Below, one piece after another: positions 23,201 through 37,500 of a stretch of 64,000 nucleotides of DNA. Location of the stretch: contig JAHLWZ010000508.1 of assembly GCA_020536535.1 (NCBI GenBank), forward strand, positions 1,189 to 65,188, in the 5' to 3' direction. Source of the DNA: Pelomyxa schiedti (lineage: Eukaryota; Evosea; Pelobiontida; Pelomyxidae). Numbering within the stretch: the first letter of the stretch is position 1; the number at the start of each line of letters is the position of its first letter. Made by a program: the position numbers and the translations under genes. The notes below the pieces were generated by a model. That model searched no databases and was not told the DNA's origin. It saw nothing but the letters and a program-made list of their open reading frames with translations.

Positions 23201-24094
23201 CACTGTGTAGTTCATTGTGCCTGTATCGCAGTCACCAACAAGAAACAAAAGAAAAAGAATGCCAACCTGGGATGAAATGTGTAGTAGTTGGAGAATCACT
23301 GTGGGACTTTTTGTCAATGTCCCAAAACACAGACTTGGTCTTGACAGTCGCTACCTTGTCCCCGTCGTTTTCCTCCGGGGTCAGGTTTTCGCTGTTATCT
23401 GGAGCTGTGTCTCCCTTTCCTTTGCGCCTAGACCCGCCAGTGGGTGATGGTGATGCGCCTTTTCCGGACTTCTTTCCCCTGCGCCCAGAAGCTGGTTGGC
23501 CATCACTCCCTACACCACACCCAAAAATTAAGAAGAGTTAGAACACACCCCAATGTCACACAAGCAAACAAACAAAAAACAAAACAAAACAAAATAAAAC
23601 AAAACAAACAAACAAACAAACAATCAAGCAGTTACTACACAACATTATAGTACAGTCACTTCCTCAACCCACACACCCCCACCCACCCACCCACCGTCAT
23701 CATCAGCAGCAGCATCATCACCATTAGCACCATCATTGAGGCCAAATGGATCATCGCTATCATCCGCGAACGGGTCCTCGCCGTCGCTGTCGCTGAGTGC
23801 GAATGGGTTCTCGTCGTCGTCATCATCACCACCACCACGACCATTGCCATCGCCGTCGCCGTCGGCGGGGACGGTGATTGTGACGGGGATGTAGAACTGC
23901 GCGGTGCGGGTGTCGCTGAACCCAACCTTGTTCTTGTCATAGTACACAACCTTGCTCACCATCCTCGGCGGTGCGTCGCCATCGCCGTCGCCCCCCGCCG
24001 CTCCTCCGCCGTCCTCGGCATCCCGGCGGCCGCGCCGTCGCCGCCGCGACGGTTTGGCGGCTGGGGGCTGCTGCTGCTGCCTGTTCCTTCTCAT
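20279..24094 (-). CDS. Three-repeat protein with macrodomain-like C-terminal region
   Basis: Starts MRRNRQQQQPPAAKP in a GC-rich exon. Three divergent copies of a roughly 30-residue unit follow: VVYYDKNKVGFSDTRTAQFY (about 23950), SVFWDIDKKSHSDSPTTTHF (about 23330) and TVYYDLGKNSFNEQPTNIHF (about 23070), each followed by FIP or similar and a TVTVP-like strand. A long Pro/Thr-rich linker follows (22790-21900), including a TP tandem repeat and a His run. After FSIITRTDA an intron (about 21543-21498) joins to a conserved block: ALQANPANKNAVFQVASNFN (about 21460), DKTQGPAASISAAA (about 21270), NGYVIIPSTVPNVALPP (about 21040), QVFCAAVNIAQGPTGQG (about 20800) and LILQAAFDGAYASAILNRRT then GAGAFGNKMEW (about 20600-20500). 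From memory the ANPANKNAVFQVASNF / QGPA / FDGAY..FGN pattern is that of an uncharacterised macrodomain-like family. Ends in a Ser run at 20279. Confidence 0.65.
22077..22152 (-). repeat. GGTGTT hexanucleotide tandem repeat coding for Thr-Pro
   Basis: On the plus strand GGTGTT repeats about ten times, then shifts to TGTTTG variants. On the coding (minus) strand it encodes an alternating Thr-Pro tract in the linker of the repeat/macrodomain-like protein. Hexamer units keep the frame, so the tract length is probably polymorphic. Confidence 0.85.
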
Positions 24095-24273
24095 GTTGTT
24101 GTTGTTGGTTTTTCGTTGCTTTTGTGTTGTGCCGGCTGCTATCGTAGGTTTCCGGTGCTGGTTTTTTTGGGGGGAACCGTTTTCGTCGCTGAACAGGATG
24201 TTTTTTTTTGTTGTTGTTTGAATTTCAACAAACAGGGGGATGTGTGGATAGGCTAGGCTAGGGTGTGTTGCAA

Positions 24274-25520
24274 TTAATTGTTGTTGTTGGTTGGTGTTGG
24301 AGAAAAAAGGGAAGTGAAGAGGGAGGAGTGAGGCGGGCGCAGGATGGTAAGGTGTGACGCTGGTGTGTGCAGTACCTCCAGGCAGGGAGCTGCTGCCGGC
24401 GGTGGCGTGGATGATTGTGCGGCGGTTGTGTTTGCGTTCGCGGTGATGGAATGCATTAGGTGTGACCAGTGCTGCTCGGCGTTGTTGAGGGATAGCATTT
24501 GTATCACTATCTCGGGATTGCCATCCCCAAGTACCAAAATTGCGTGGAGTGGAGGTTGGTGCTGTTGCTGGGATGTGGAAGTGTTGTTGTCAGCGGTGGT
24601 GACAGTGTCCGCGGGTGTGGAATTGCTGTTGGTTGGGGTTGTAGTTGAGGGTGATTGTGCGGGTGATGATGTCTGGGGTTCCAGCGTTGTTGCAGGTGAT
24701 GATTCCATCACTGCAGTGTTGGTAGGTAGTGTAGTAGTGGGTGCGGTGGATTCCGTGGTTGTTGTAGTGGATGGCGGAGTGGACCGCCATGTGCTTAGTA
24801 GCTGTACATGCTTGCGAACTATGGAGAAGTTGTGCTCGCATTGGGGGCGAGGTACGTGAATATGTGTTTGGAATACTTGCCATACGGACTCTATTGTCTG
24901 TGCCTCAGCAAGTCCATGTGCGAGGGTGTCAAGAGTGTTTCCCTTGATGAGCGTTTCGACACTTACATTGGCTGCTGTCACAGGTAGTATGACCTTGAGA
25001 AAAGAAAAAGGTTAGTTCGGCTGGGTGAAAGTACAGGGAGAATGCCTTTGCTATGTTCAATTCGGTCTGTTCCAGGGCCAGTGTGTGCGGCGGTGAATCG
25101 ACAAGTACTAATTTCTCAATCCACCATGTTTTTTGTTCTCTCTTCGTTACTTGCTCAGCAATACATGCTGCCAGTGCACCCCCAAGGGACATACCACCCA
25201 TGTGAATGGGACCCTCGGGGCATACCGCAGTTATGCTTGAAATACATGCTTCTGCCCAGTCAACAAGCGTGTTAAATGTTGCGGTTCCCTTTTAATTTTA
25301 TGTATTAGAAGTTATCAAAGGAATTGACAAGAAACCTTTTGTTCAAGGAGTACAGCAGGGTCATGGAGAGCATAAATTGATCTCCCTGGTAAAGCGTTGC
25401 ACACATGTTCCCAGCTTACCGGGGGAGCCCCAGCGCCACATACAAGAAATACGGGTGGGCTACAAGCATGATCTTTCTTTCCAACCCGGAGAGGTGTCAG
25501 AACATGTGAAGAATTCTGTC
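24274..25520 (-). other. PKS C-terminal thioesterase and Thr/Ser-rich tail
   Basis: An alpha/beta-hydrolase thioesterase begins near 25480 with PPVFLVCGAGAPPVSWEHVC. After an intron it reads CPEGPIHMGGMSLGGALAAC (about 25225-25165); the Ser in GMSLGG is the nucleophile. KLVLVDSPPHTLALEQTELN follows at about 25115. The final exon holds helical sequence (TLIKGNTLDTLAHGLAEAQT), a Thr/Ser/Pro-rich linker and a short C-terminal block to the stop at 24274. Type I thioesterases release the finished chain as free acid or lactone. The Thr-rich tail is low-complexity and probably disordered. Confidence 0.75.
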
Positions 25521-28500
25521 GATGTTCGGAGCTGGATGGAATTTCTGTGGAATCAGCACCTTCTCTGAGGGGTTGCAATAGTGATTCAATAAACTTTCCC
25601 AAAGAAACTGTCATTGCTGTTATGGACCATCCTTGTAAGAATACAGCCATGGGAACGGGCGTTCCAACAACTGCCTCTATTTTACCCTTTAACTCAGCTG
25701 CAATGAGGCTATCGACACCCTAAAATATGAATTGAGTGTAAGAAAAGGAAGGAAGTATTGCCTACCAACTGGGCAAGAGTAGCTTCTGTGTCAAGTTGCT
25801 TCAAAGATACTTTCAGAACATCAACAATCGATTGCTTTATTGTGGTTGTTATAAGTTGAGCACGATCCTCCTGACTGCTTAGTTGGGAGTACTTGTGGAG
25901 GAATGGGGATAATGTGGTGCTTGTTTGAAGAGTCGTACTCAGATGTTCTTTGAGCAGACTTAACCACCGGGTATTGTGGCGAAGTTGTGGGAAGGAAGAA
26001 AAGAACTCTGGAAGAGACAAGTCAGAAAGACAGACAACTGGGTGATATGACAGCGGAAGAGGGTCCCGAGAAAGGAGAGCTGTAATAGCAGTTATTGCAT
26101 CCAAAATTGGTATCGGAATGATGCCCTGAAGCTCAGCTTGAAGTTGAGCTTCGCTGCTTAGCCTTGCAAACATACCAGCACCACCACTAATTGGACCTAG
26201 ATTGATTGTTGTACAGGGTAAGCCATGTGCATGTCTAAACTGTGACAGAATATCAAGGAATGTGTTTGCGGCCGCGTAATTTGTTTGGCCAGCTGTACCA
26301 GTAAGGGAAGACAGTGAAGATGTAAGAATCAGGTTGCGAATAGGAGTGGATAGTGAAGAACAATGGAGATTCCAAGCACCAAATACTTTGGGCAACATCA
26401 CAGAGAGCATGGAAGTCTGAGTTTGACGAGGGATAGCCGCATCACAAAGGACACCGGCGCAGTGAACAACAGATACGTCACTGCCAGCATGACGAGTAAA
26501 CAATTTGCCCACAAATACGGAGTCAGAGATGTCACCTTGTTCATAAACAATACGGGTGTTATGTGTGGAGGAAACATGCTGGAGAAATTCAACTTGAGAA
26601 GGAGGAATACTATTCCGCGAGACGAGCGTGATTGAAGAAGCACCACAGGTTGCCAGAAAACAGGCTAACTGATGTCCAATCCCACCGCTAGCCCCAGTGA
26701 TGATGAATTTTCCTCCCACGATGTTGTGTGTAGTAGATGAAAAGTCTCCCTTGAGATCCACAGGGGTAAAATCTAAGACTACCTTCCCTATGTGCCTACA
26801 TACAGAAGTTAGAGGAGACAGGAAAGAAATGTGCATACTTGGCTTGTGCCATATAGCGGAAGGCAGAGGCCGCTTCATCGGCTCGGAACGGAGTGAAAGG
26901 AAGTGGTTTGTATTCTCCTTTTTGAAATTTATCCATAACATCATTCAATAACTTCAGGCCACACTGTGGGTTGGTGGCAAAAAGAGCATCAATGGCAACG
27001 ATATGGAAGCTGCAATTATCAGCAAGCTTTCTCATTCCAATTTGAGAGTTTTCATATACATCCCGCTTTCCTATTTCTATGAAGCGCCCGGATGGCTTGA
27101 GGAGTGACAAGGAAGCATCTAAAAGATCTCCAGAAAGTGAATTCAATACAACATCAACACCGGCACCATTTGTTGCTTTTTTCACTTCCTCTACAAAAGA
27201 GGCTGAACGAGAATCAAATACATACTTGACTCCAAGTTCTTCCATCAAAAACGTTCTTTTCTCTGTTGTACCAACTGTGGTGATAACGGAGCAGCCACAA
27301 TTCTGTGCAACTTGTATTGCTGCAAGTCCAACCCCTCCAGCGCCCGCATGTATTAGGATAGTATCATCTCTCCTTATTCGCGCAATGTCCACTAGAGCAT
27401 AATGTGCTGTAGTAAATACCCCAAGTATACTGGCAGCTTGTGGTCCAGAAAGAGTTTTTTCGGGTATCCGAACAACAGCCTGAGCTGGTAATGTCAAGTG
27501 TGAAGCAAAGCACCCCACATACATTGCTGCAACTGGATCACCAACACACAGTCCAGTTACACTGCTTCCACATCTTTGGACCACCCCTGCACACTCGCCT
27601 CCAATAACTGATGTTGCGTTCTCCACTGGATACATCCCCAAGGCGATCATCACGTCACGGAAATTGAGTGCAGCGTGAGTAACATGGATCTCTACCTCGT
27701 TGTGTGCAGGTGCTTTCCGTGCAATGTCATTTGTCAACACAAGGCTGTCCAAATTACCCGGATTTCTAAGGCTCAGATGGCACATAGTGCTATTCCCAGT
27801 TGTTGGGCTTGTCAAATTGTTGAAATTCATATCCTCATGATTGATATCCAGGAAGTATTGTTCCTTGCTTCTGAGTACGATATCACTTGAAAGATTTCCA
27901 AGTGGCTCTGATGCCATATTTGTTCCTTTGTATTGACAACGAATTGTCTGTATCAATGAAGATTCATTCCCTGGAAGGAAATCTACTACAACTGGGCTTA
28001 ATTGACTTGCCTCCTGAACTACAACACTGGATACTCCCCGGAGAGCACCTTGTATCAAGGCGTTTGTTGTTCCAGCTTCTCCGGGCATAACAGCTCCATT
28101 TGTGGTAACTATCCACAACTTCCACTTGACAGAGTCTTCTTTAACAGTTTGCAGAGTTTCAAGGATTATCTGAATAAGGGCTAGTAGAGCGGTAGAACTT
28201 TTCACTACTTCTTGAGGAACGGAGGAAATAGCAGGAGCATCTCGATATTTATCTGCGAATCGGCAATCAACAATATTAACTACAAAGTTTGACATGTTTG
28301 CTGAAGGGAGCGATTCTGTCTTGAATGTATTTACAGCAACTTCTTTAGGAAATTGAAAGTCAAGATCAGTGGCAATAGTAGCTGCTGGTTGCAATTGCGC
28401 CATCAACAAAGTAGATAAAAACCCAGATTTCTCGCCAACAATAATGAACTTATTCAAGTTTTGAGGAGTATCAGGTTGTTCAAGAATCTTAACCCATGCT

Positions 28501-31500
28501 GGAATTAAGACTTTCTGTGTGGCCTTGGGTTTTGGCACACGTTTGCTGACGAAATTGACAATAGAAAGAACTTCTTCATTCCCATGAAAAGTATGCACAT
28601 TGCCAGAAAGTGCACCCCCTTCAATTTTGATTGACGTAATGCAAACTGTTATCTTTTCCCCTTCTTTTAATTCCCTCACAGCTGAAGAAAAGGAAACTTT
28701 TCCATATGATGAAGGCAAATAAGCGCATCTTGCACCACTTCCCTCAATAAGAGCACCGGCAATGACTTGGCACACAATATCCAAAAAAGCGGGATGCCCG
28801 ACACAGAATGGTGTGTTCGGGGTAGGAGAACTCAATTCGGGAATAACAATATCAGCCCGCACCTCTCTTTCTCCCGTTGAACTATCGGCTTCGACTTGGA
28901 GTCCGGATACACCCTGGAACAGAGGACCATAACTCAATCCATAGCGTTTCATGAGTGAATAAAACTGCAGTTGGGTTACAGTTTGTAGTGCTGAACTCGG
29001 AGGACTAAAAGTAATGCCGGAAAATTTATTTGTGGGAATTGAGCAGCACCTTGCTACGGATATCCAGTCTCTGTTGCTTCCCCCTCGCATGTGAATAAAA
29101 ACATCCAGCCTACTCCTTCCTCTGGGGTGTGCTACAGTAACTTGAAGAACTACTTGTTCTTCTCCCACAAGAGGAACCATGTGCAATAACTCAATGTCTT
29201 GAAGCTCAAAAGAGACAGGTCCTTTCTCGGAATTTTTTCTCCCGATACCGCAGAAGACTCGTTGTGAAGCTTCTGCTAGAATCTCAATGAATAGTGTGCC
29301 GGGTAAAACAATGCCACCACTAATAACGTGATCCTTCAGGAAGGGATGGCGGCACAAATCAATCTCCACCAGAAAAATGGAGGAACCTGCTGTAGTTGTG
29401 CAGGATGTGAGAAAAGGTGCTTCTAACCTTTCTGCATCACCGATAGCACCAATTTTGGGTTTCTCTGGGCAACTCTCTTCAGCACCAGTCACCCAGCAGT
29501 GCACACGATTCCAAGCATAACGGGGAGGTGAGATAAAGCGATACAGACTAGAATTCGGTACAAATCTCCCGAGGTCAACAGCGCACCCAAGAGTATGCAG
29601 AGTTGCCCCGACCTGCGAAATAAGCCATGGGTGACATACATTCCGCTTCAGAGTTGGTATACAGGAGGGTCGTGGGTCTAGTTTTCGCACATATCCACAT
29701 AGAAGGGGATGCATGCCAATATCAACAAATACACCCGAACTTCCAAACTCATTGCCAAGATATTGTAATGCAGACCAGAACTTCACAGGTTGCCGAATTT
29801 GGTCTGCCCAATAGCTGCTATCTACTTGCTCATTTATAGGCATTCCAGTGAGTGTACTCACCCATAATATTTGGGATTTTTGTGGATGAAGTTGGAGATG
29901 GTTGAGGGTATCAAACAGTTGCTGTTTTGCTTTATCCATGTGGTGGCTATGGTATGCGTAATCAACAGGTAAAACCTTGCAATTAACTTCACCAACCTCT
30001 TCATGCAAACGTGCAAGGAAAAGATCCACTGCTTCCGGATCACCGCTAACAACAGAAGAGGAAGGGGAGTTATCAGAAGCAATACTAACTTGCTTTTCCA
30101 ATCCCCACTTGTTAATTCGCTCACCAACGTCTGAAGCTTTCATTTCCAAGTGGGCCATCTTCCCTTTGCCACCAAGTGAGCTGGCAGCTTTTCCACGCTC
30201 AACAACAAGTGCAACACTTTCACTGAGACTTAGGCATCCACTCATATGAGCAGCACAAACTTCTCCAGTGCTATGACCAATAAATGCTGAGACAGACACC
30301 CCAGTTATGTCAAGAATAGACTTGGCAATTGCATATTGCAGACAAAATAGTATTGGTTGTGCGTACTCGGCGTTTATCACCTCAGCCTTTGTAGAATCGT
30401 TAGTAAGGACCTCTTTGACACTCCAGCCAGTGTTTTGTTTCACTAAGCCATCAACCTCCGCGAAATGAGTTGCAAAACTTCCCAGATTTAGTCCCACAAG
30501 TTCATTGACAAGACTTCCTATTCCTTCCCACCAACCTCCTTGGCCTGAAAACATGAATACCACCTTGGGTGATCTCAAGGCCTTGTTTTCCACTGCGAAA
30601 GCGGTTGGAGAGGAAGCGGTTGAAGCCTGAGTTCCACGCAAAATTGATGCAAGTGCCGAAGCACTTTCAGCAACAGCAACGTATCGCTTTGCATGTTGTG
30701 CGCGGCGAAGAGATGCTGATACACATATGTCATGTACACATTCTGGGGATTTTTGTATGGCATCGGCATAGAGAAGTTGCATGGCGTGCAATGACTTAGA
30801 TGACTTGGATGAGAGGACCAAAACAGAGTAACTGTCTGATACATGTTCAGAAGAGTGATTTGCGGGCGGAATATATTCACGCATGCACACATGGCAATTT
30901 GCACCCCCAAATCCATAGCTACTTACACCACAGTATAAAGGTGATTTCGCACGAAGAGGGGTAAGTGAGGTTACAACTTTCAGATTGGCTGCCTCAAAGT
31001 CAATATTAGGGTTTGGGGTTTTGTAGTTAATGGACGGCGGCAGCAAGCGGTTGTGTAAACATAGTGCCAGCTTTATTACACCGGCTATTCCACTTCCGCA
31101 TTCAAGATGCCCTATATTCGTTTTTACACTGCCAATATAGCAGCAGTCACCTTCCCTCTTTCCTTTGCCCCCCACTACATTGCCCAGAGCCCGCACCTCA
31201 ATTGGGTCACCCAAATTTGTTCCGGTTCCATGTGCCTCAACGTAGGAAACAACGGTAGGATCGATTCCCGCCTGAGCATATCTTAAAAGTTTTAAGCTCA
31301 TTAATTAGTAAGAAAATTGTAGGTTACGCTTCACGGAGACAAGCTTCTTGTGCAACTCCACTTGGTGCAGTCATTCCATTACTTCTTCCACAATGATTTA
31401 CAGCAGAGCCTGCAATCACCGAATATATTTTGGTGCCTTGTCTTTGTGCATCTTGTAGAGGTAAAAGTATTACGACACCACATCCCTCTCCTCTGACATA

Positions 31501-34500
31501 TCCATCAGCTGCAGCATCGAATGTTTTGCATCTTCCGTCATGGGACAGCATGCCAGCTTTGCTGAACGTAATACTTATTGCTGGATTGATTAGCGCATTT
31601 ACACCTCCGACAATGGCGGCAGTACAGCCACCAAAGCGCATAGCCTTGCATGCAGAATCCAAAGCAATAAGAGATGAACTACAGGCTGTATCCACAGAAA
31701 CACTTGGCCCTTTAGAGGATGGTGAGATGTAACCCAATAGTGCGTTTTGTTACCTTTCAGGTCAAACCAATAAGAGATTCTGTTGGCCGCAATACTCAAC
31801 GCATTACCTGGACCCCCATATGCATCAATAATACGGAAGTTGTTATTGCTGCGGTAAGCATAGTCATTTGTTCCGATTCCCACAAAAACTGCTGTCCTTG
31901 AAGAAGAAAGAGTGGAAGGAAGGATTCCAGCATCTTCCAGTGCTTCGTAAGTACACTCCAATAGCATGCGTTGCTGTAGGGAATTAGGGCTCAAAAAAAA
32001 TTTCACTCTGAAACCTGTGGGTCCATGTGGGTTGCCTCTCTATAAGAGATTCCGAAAAACTTGTGGTCAAACATAGAAATGTCATCCACAAAGCAACCCC
32101 ATTTGGTGTGAAGCTTTCCAGGTTCATTAGTATTCGCACTATAGAGCAAGTTATTGTCCCAGCGGAGAGTTGGAGTTTCGGATGCAGCACAGATGCCGGA
32201 GCATATAAGGTCCCAGAAGGCATCAGGTGTGGGACTTTTTGGGTATCGGCAGGCCATCCCAACCAGTGCAAATTCGTTTTTGGGAACATCAGCACCACTT
32301 AGAATTGTTCGAGAGATTGGGATTGGTAACTCATTTAAAACTGGTGCCCCAAGGTGTGTAGACAGTTTATCAATAGTTGGGTAGTCAAACAGGTTAATAG
32401 GGTTCACCCTGGTTCCCAAAAAGTCACCGAGCTTATTACTAATATTAATGGCTGCCATGCTGTCAAAATTAAACTCTTGGAAAGGTGCGGAGCTATCAAT
32501 TAATGTCGCAGGTGTATGGGAATGCTGTGATACAGCATCAATTAAGAAGGCTTTTATCTGTTCAACAGTCTTATGAACTCTTTGAACTTTTTCCTTTGTT
32601 TCTGTGGTTTTTGAGTCCTGGTACTGTTTTGATGGGAGAAGAGGTGAAACAACAGGTTGTGGTTCAAAAAATGACCAGTTGATGTGTGCAGCCATTAGTT
32701 GACCACAGACAGGAGACGAAATACAATAATGGAATAGATTGGAAAAGTCCGCATAAGAAAGAGGTAAAATTCCCCTGGATTCAAGAAGTTCTTGAGCAAT
32801 CTCACCTACACGGGAAAACATCCCTCCTCCTAGAACTGGACCAAGGTTAAGGGCTAGTGCTGGCAACCCCTTCCGCACTCGGCATAGGACTAATTCATCA
32901 ACAAACGCATTTGCGGAAGCATAATTACATTGTCCGAGGTTGCCCAAGACTGAAGCCATGGAGGACAGAACGATAAAGAAGTCCAGTTTCTTTTTTTCTG
33001 TTGCCTTGTGAAGGTTCCACGCGCCAAGCATTTTTGGACTTGTAACTGGAGTAAAGTGTGTTTCAAAGTTTGAGATGTCTCTTATGAGCTTATCATTGAC
33101 AACTCCAGCAGCATGCACAACTCCGCACAAGACCTTGTGTCTCACATTTTCACAGTCGTCAACAACCCGTGAGATGAAAAGGGGATCAGCAACATCTCCA
33201 GTCTCAATGACAATTTCTACATCTCTTTTCCGGAGATCATCAATAAGCTGTCGAATCTCCGGCTTGGGTTCATGCTTTCCTAGACACACAATGTTCCTTG
33301 CACCACTTTCCACAAGAATCTTCACAATTTCGGACCCAAGTGCTCCAAAGGCACCTGTGACCATGTAACATCCTGATTCTGGTATAGTCGGTTGCTTTAT
33401 TCCAAGGGGAGAGGCTCTTTGTAATTGGAATTGCCAGACTTTTTCGCAGTTTAAGGCGAACTCGGATCCATGTTCGGCATGCAACAAAAGGGACAATACC
33501 TGAATAAATTCTTGTTGGGTGGGATTTGATGCCGATATATCAACGTGAAGAAGTACACAATTTTCAGAATACTCTTGGGATGCGCACCTCAGCATACCAC
33601 AGGCAGAATTTTGAGTGCAAAGAAGGGAAACATCTTCCTCAGAAAGAGTAGTATTATCCGGGATTGTATTAGAGCATATACCTTTGGTAAGAACAACCAA
33701 ACGGGTTTTCTTTTTGGGAAGAGACTGTAGGATGTGAAGTAAACCAGCAAGACACCCATCAATAAGGTCTAGAGTCCATGCAAACACAATGTAGTCTGGA
33801 TTTACTTCACTGACAACTCGAGAAACGGAATTGTCATCAAAAGGGTTTATTTCATTACCCCTGATCTCATTCAGAGGCAGTGTTGTATTGGCAAGGATAC
33901 AATGTGTTTGAATGCCAAAGGAGTTACTTAGTTGGGCGATACTATTGCCAGCTCCGCTCTTATCACTCAAAATCAACATAATTCCTTCAGTTGCAGTGAA
34001 GCTGGAATGAACTTTTTCCACGGGGAGCCACGTCGGTGTGTAAAGCATTGATTCAACAGAAACGCTTTCACTGAATTTCTGCCATTCCATACCAGATATT
34101 TGGGCTACAATGCTCTCTGGACCATCTTTGTCATGAAGGGAAATTATAATGTCTCCACATATACTACTTGGAGTGGTGGATGTGATTTTTGAGTGTGAAA
34201 TCAGAGTACCTCCAGTGTATTTATTTCTCAAATGGAAGCACCGTACTTTCGATGGGAGATAAATACCCCGACTTCCAATGGTAGGGTTATTTGAGAGTAC
34301 TGCTGATACTCCCAGTCCTTGTATGCATGCATCCAGAATTGCCGGATGAAAATTGTAAGACTCAATCTCACCTTGGGATATGGATGAAGGCGGGAGGACA
34401 AGGCTAACAGCCTCATCCTTTCCAATCCACAATTCCCCAAGACCAGAAAAACTGGTACCCAGCACTAACCCACCTCTAACAGCAATCTTTCTGCGAATCG

Positions 34501-37500
34501 TATTGCCTTTAATGCTCTCTGGTCTACATCTGCTCTTGATATCTGCAAAAGATTCCCAAGAATGGATTGTTGATACAGAGGTATCCTGAGCCTGTACCAC
34601 AGCACTGCAGTGATGAGTATCAACATCATTCACTTTGACGTGACTGGTGAATTTGACTCCAACTCGATGTTGGCTCATATCTCCGTCAAAAGAGACCTTC
34701 ATCACACGCTGCTCGGAACTGGAGAAAAATAATCCTCTTACAAATGCTACATCAAACACCACAATTGGGGATACTGAGGGGAAAACTGCTTTTGCGCATG
34801 CTAGAGCGCATTCCAGATACAGTACACCCGGGACAAGGGTCATATCTTGGAAGGCATGGTGCTTCACATAGGACAGCTCTGGGGAAGAGAAGTCTATTTC
34901 GCACTCTTTTGAGGCTTCTAGTAGTAGTCCAGAGAGCGGGTTGGACTGTGCTAATTCCGGCTTGCTTATCCAGCAACGAGTTGGAAGGAAGGGATAGTGT
35001 GGAAGATCATGGGAAGAGGCAGCAGGTGTATTGCCGCACAGTTTTTCTATGTTAACATCAACTCCGCTGGAATATAGCGCAGCTACACAGCGGAACATAG
35101 ACCTCACAACATTTCTAGGTTCTCGCTCCACAATAGGGAAGCAAACTGAATCGCTTTCTACAGTCATAGGAATGTGGTTGACCAAGATGGGAACTGGAGA
35201 AACCTCTAGGAACACATTACAACCATAGTTACTTTGAGCAAGCTTAACAGCCTGATAGAAACGGACAGGAGCAGTTATCTGTTTTACCCAGTAGTCGATA
35301 TCCACGCCCTCCTTACCCATAGTAGTTACGTCAGCTGTTGATATCCACACAACATCAGTAGTTGGCGGAGTTCTAAGTAAACCCTGCGCCATAAGAGTGT
35401 TCTTGAAGGTAGCTTGAATAGGTTTCATGTGGTGGCTATGGTATGCATACTTTAAAGAAAGTATTCTCACACCACTTGAGGGAACTATCTTTTCAGAAAC
35501 AAGTGATTCACATAATAAGTTGACTTTATCACGATCTCCAGAGATGACACAGGAATTTGGACTATTCTCTACTGCCACAGATACAGTCTCACCGATAGCA
35601 TGATCGGAAATGTATTTTCTTACAGTGTCACCAGAAACTCCACGGAGACTTGCCATTGACCCATCATCATGAACTTGATTCATATTCTCACCTCGGGCCA
35701 GAATGAGCATTACTGCATCTCTCAAGGATAGATACCCGCTGACCCAGGCAGCAACTACTTCTCCAGTACTGTGGCCAATTACAACTTGGGGGTGGTTGAC
35801 ACCCAGTTTCCATAAAGCTTCACATAACGCAACCTGAATAGAAAACAACGCCGGCTGTGCATATTTGGTTTGCTCCAGTACACTCGCCTGTCCGCTTCTT
35901 GCATCCTTCAAAACCTCAATCACACTCCAGCCTACTTGTTCCCTTATAAGGGAGTCAACGTTCACTAAAGCCTCTGAGAATGGAGGGAAATCAGCTTGTA
36001 GTAGTTGCTGGGCCACAGACCACCACTCACTGCCTTGGCCACAGAAAACCAGGCACAGGTGGGTACCCGAACTTGGCAGAGAGCCGTGCAGAGGGCCCGA
36101 GGTCTTGGAATGTGGAGAAATATCAGAGAGTTGCTGAAGGCAATCCTCAAGACTGTCACACACAACCGCCAAACGGTATTTCAGATGGGCTCTCTTCTTG
36201 ATTGTGGCAGCACAAACACGAGGCAGGGGAACGCTAGTGCATTTCAAGAACTCCAAATAACGAGAGGCCAATGCAGGTATTGCGTCGGAACTGGCTGCTG
36301 ACAGTGCAAGCAAACAGTATGGCAAACAGACTTTGGCCTGGTCATCCTTTGAGGGGAGAGCAGTGATAGGAGGGCACTTCAGCACTACATGGCAGTTCGT
36401 GCCACCAAAACCAAAGCTACTTACTCCTGCACATACTGGCCCTGTTGTGCTGCACAGGCTGTGTATAGATTCCACCTCAGTCTGTACACTAACACCCAAC
36501 CTTTCGAAGGGAATGTGAGGATTTGGCACAGTAAAATGCAAGGAAGGCAAGAGCGTCCTATTGTGCAGAATGAGTGCTGTTTTGATGATTCCCGCAATTC
36601 CTGCGGCACTCTCCAAGTGTCCAATATTTGTCTTCACACTGCCGACTCTCCAACAACAGCTTCCATCAGTTTTGGGCATTCCACCAGCACCACTTCCCCT
36701 GAGAGCCCTGCTGAGAGCAGAGGCCTCGATGGGGTCACCTAAAGCCGTCCCAGTGCCATGGGCCTCAATGAATGCGATAAGTGGTTTTTGTTCCTCGGAA
36801 TCGCTTCCAGTTAGCCCTGCATTGTGAAAAGCCATTGCAATGCACTCCTCTTGAGCAGCTCCATTGGGTGCTGTTAATCCATTGGACTTCCCAACATGGT
36901 TTATGGAGTGACCAAGAATGAGGGCATAGATATCGTCTCCATCACTCAGGGCCCTGTCCAATGTTTTCAGCAGCACAGCACCACATCCTTCTCCCCGGAC
37001 ATAGCCGTCAGCACTTGCATCAAAAGTGTGGCAGCGTGATCTTGGGGATAGGAAGCCACCACTTTCAAGAACTCGATCAATCTCGGGAGACAGAAGGATG
37101 TTTACACCACATGCCAGAGCCGCATCACAGGAACCCTCTCGCAGGGAAACACAGGCATGGGAAACAGCAACAAGAGATGAACTACATGCAGTATCAATAG
37201 AAATACTTGGTGCCCTGGAGTTAAGAAAGTAGCTGACTCTATTGGAAGCAACAGCGAGGGAACAACCTGTTGCTGCATAGATACTGACGGATTCACCTTT
37301 CGTTCCTCCATAAAATAGCATGTGACTGTACTCAGAGAAAGAAATGCCCAAAAAGACACCGCACTTTGACAGTAATTGAGTATTTCCAGTTGCTCCAGCA
37401 TCTTCCAGTGTTTCCCACGCTGTCTCCAGTATAAGCCTTTGCTGAGGATCCATTGAACAAGCCTCAGCATGAGAAATAGAGAAGAAATTATGGTCGAACT

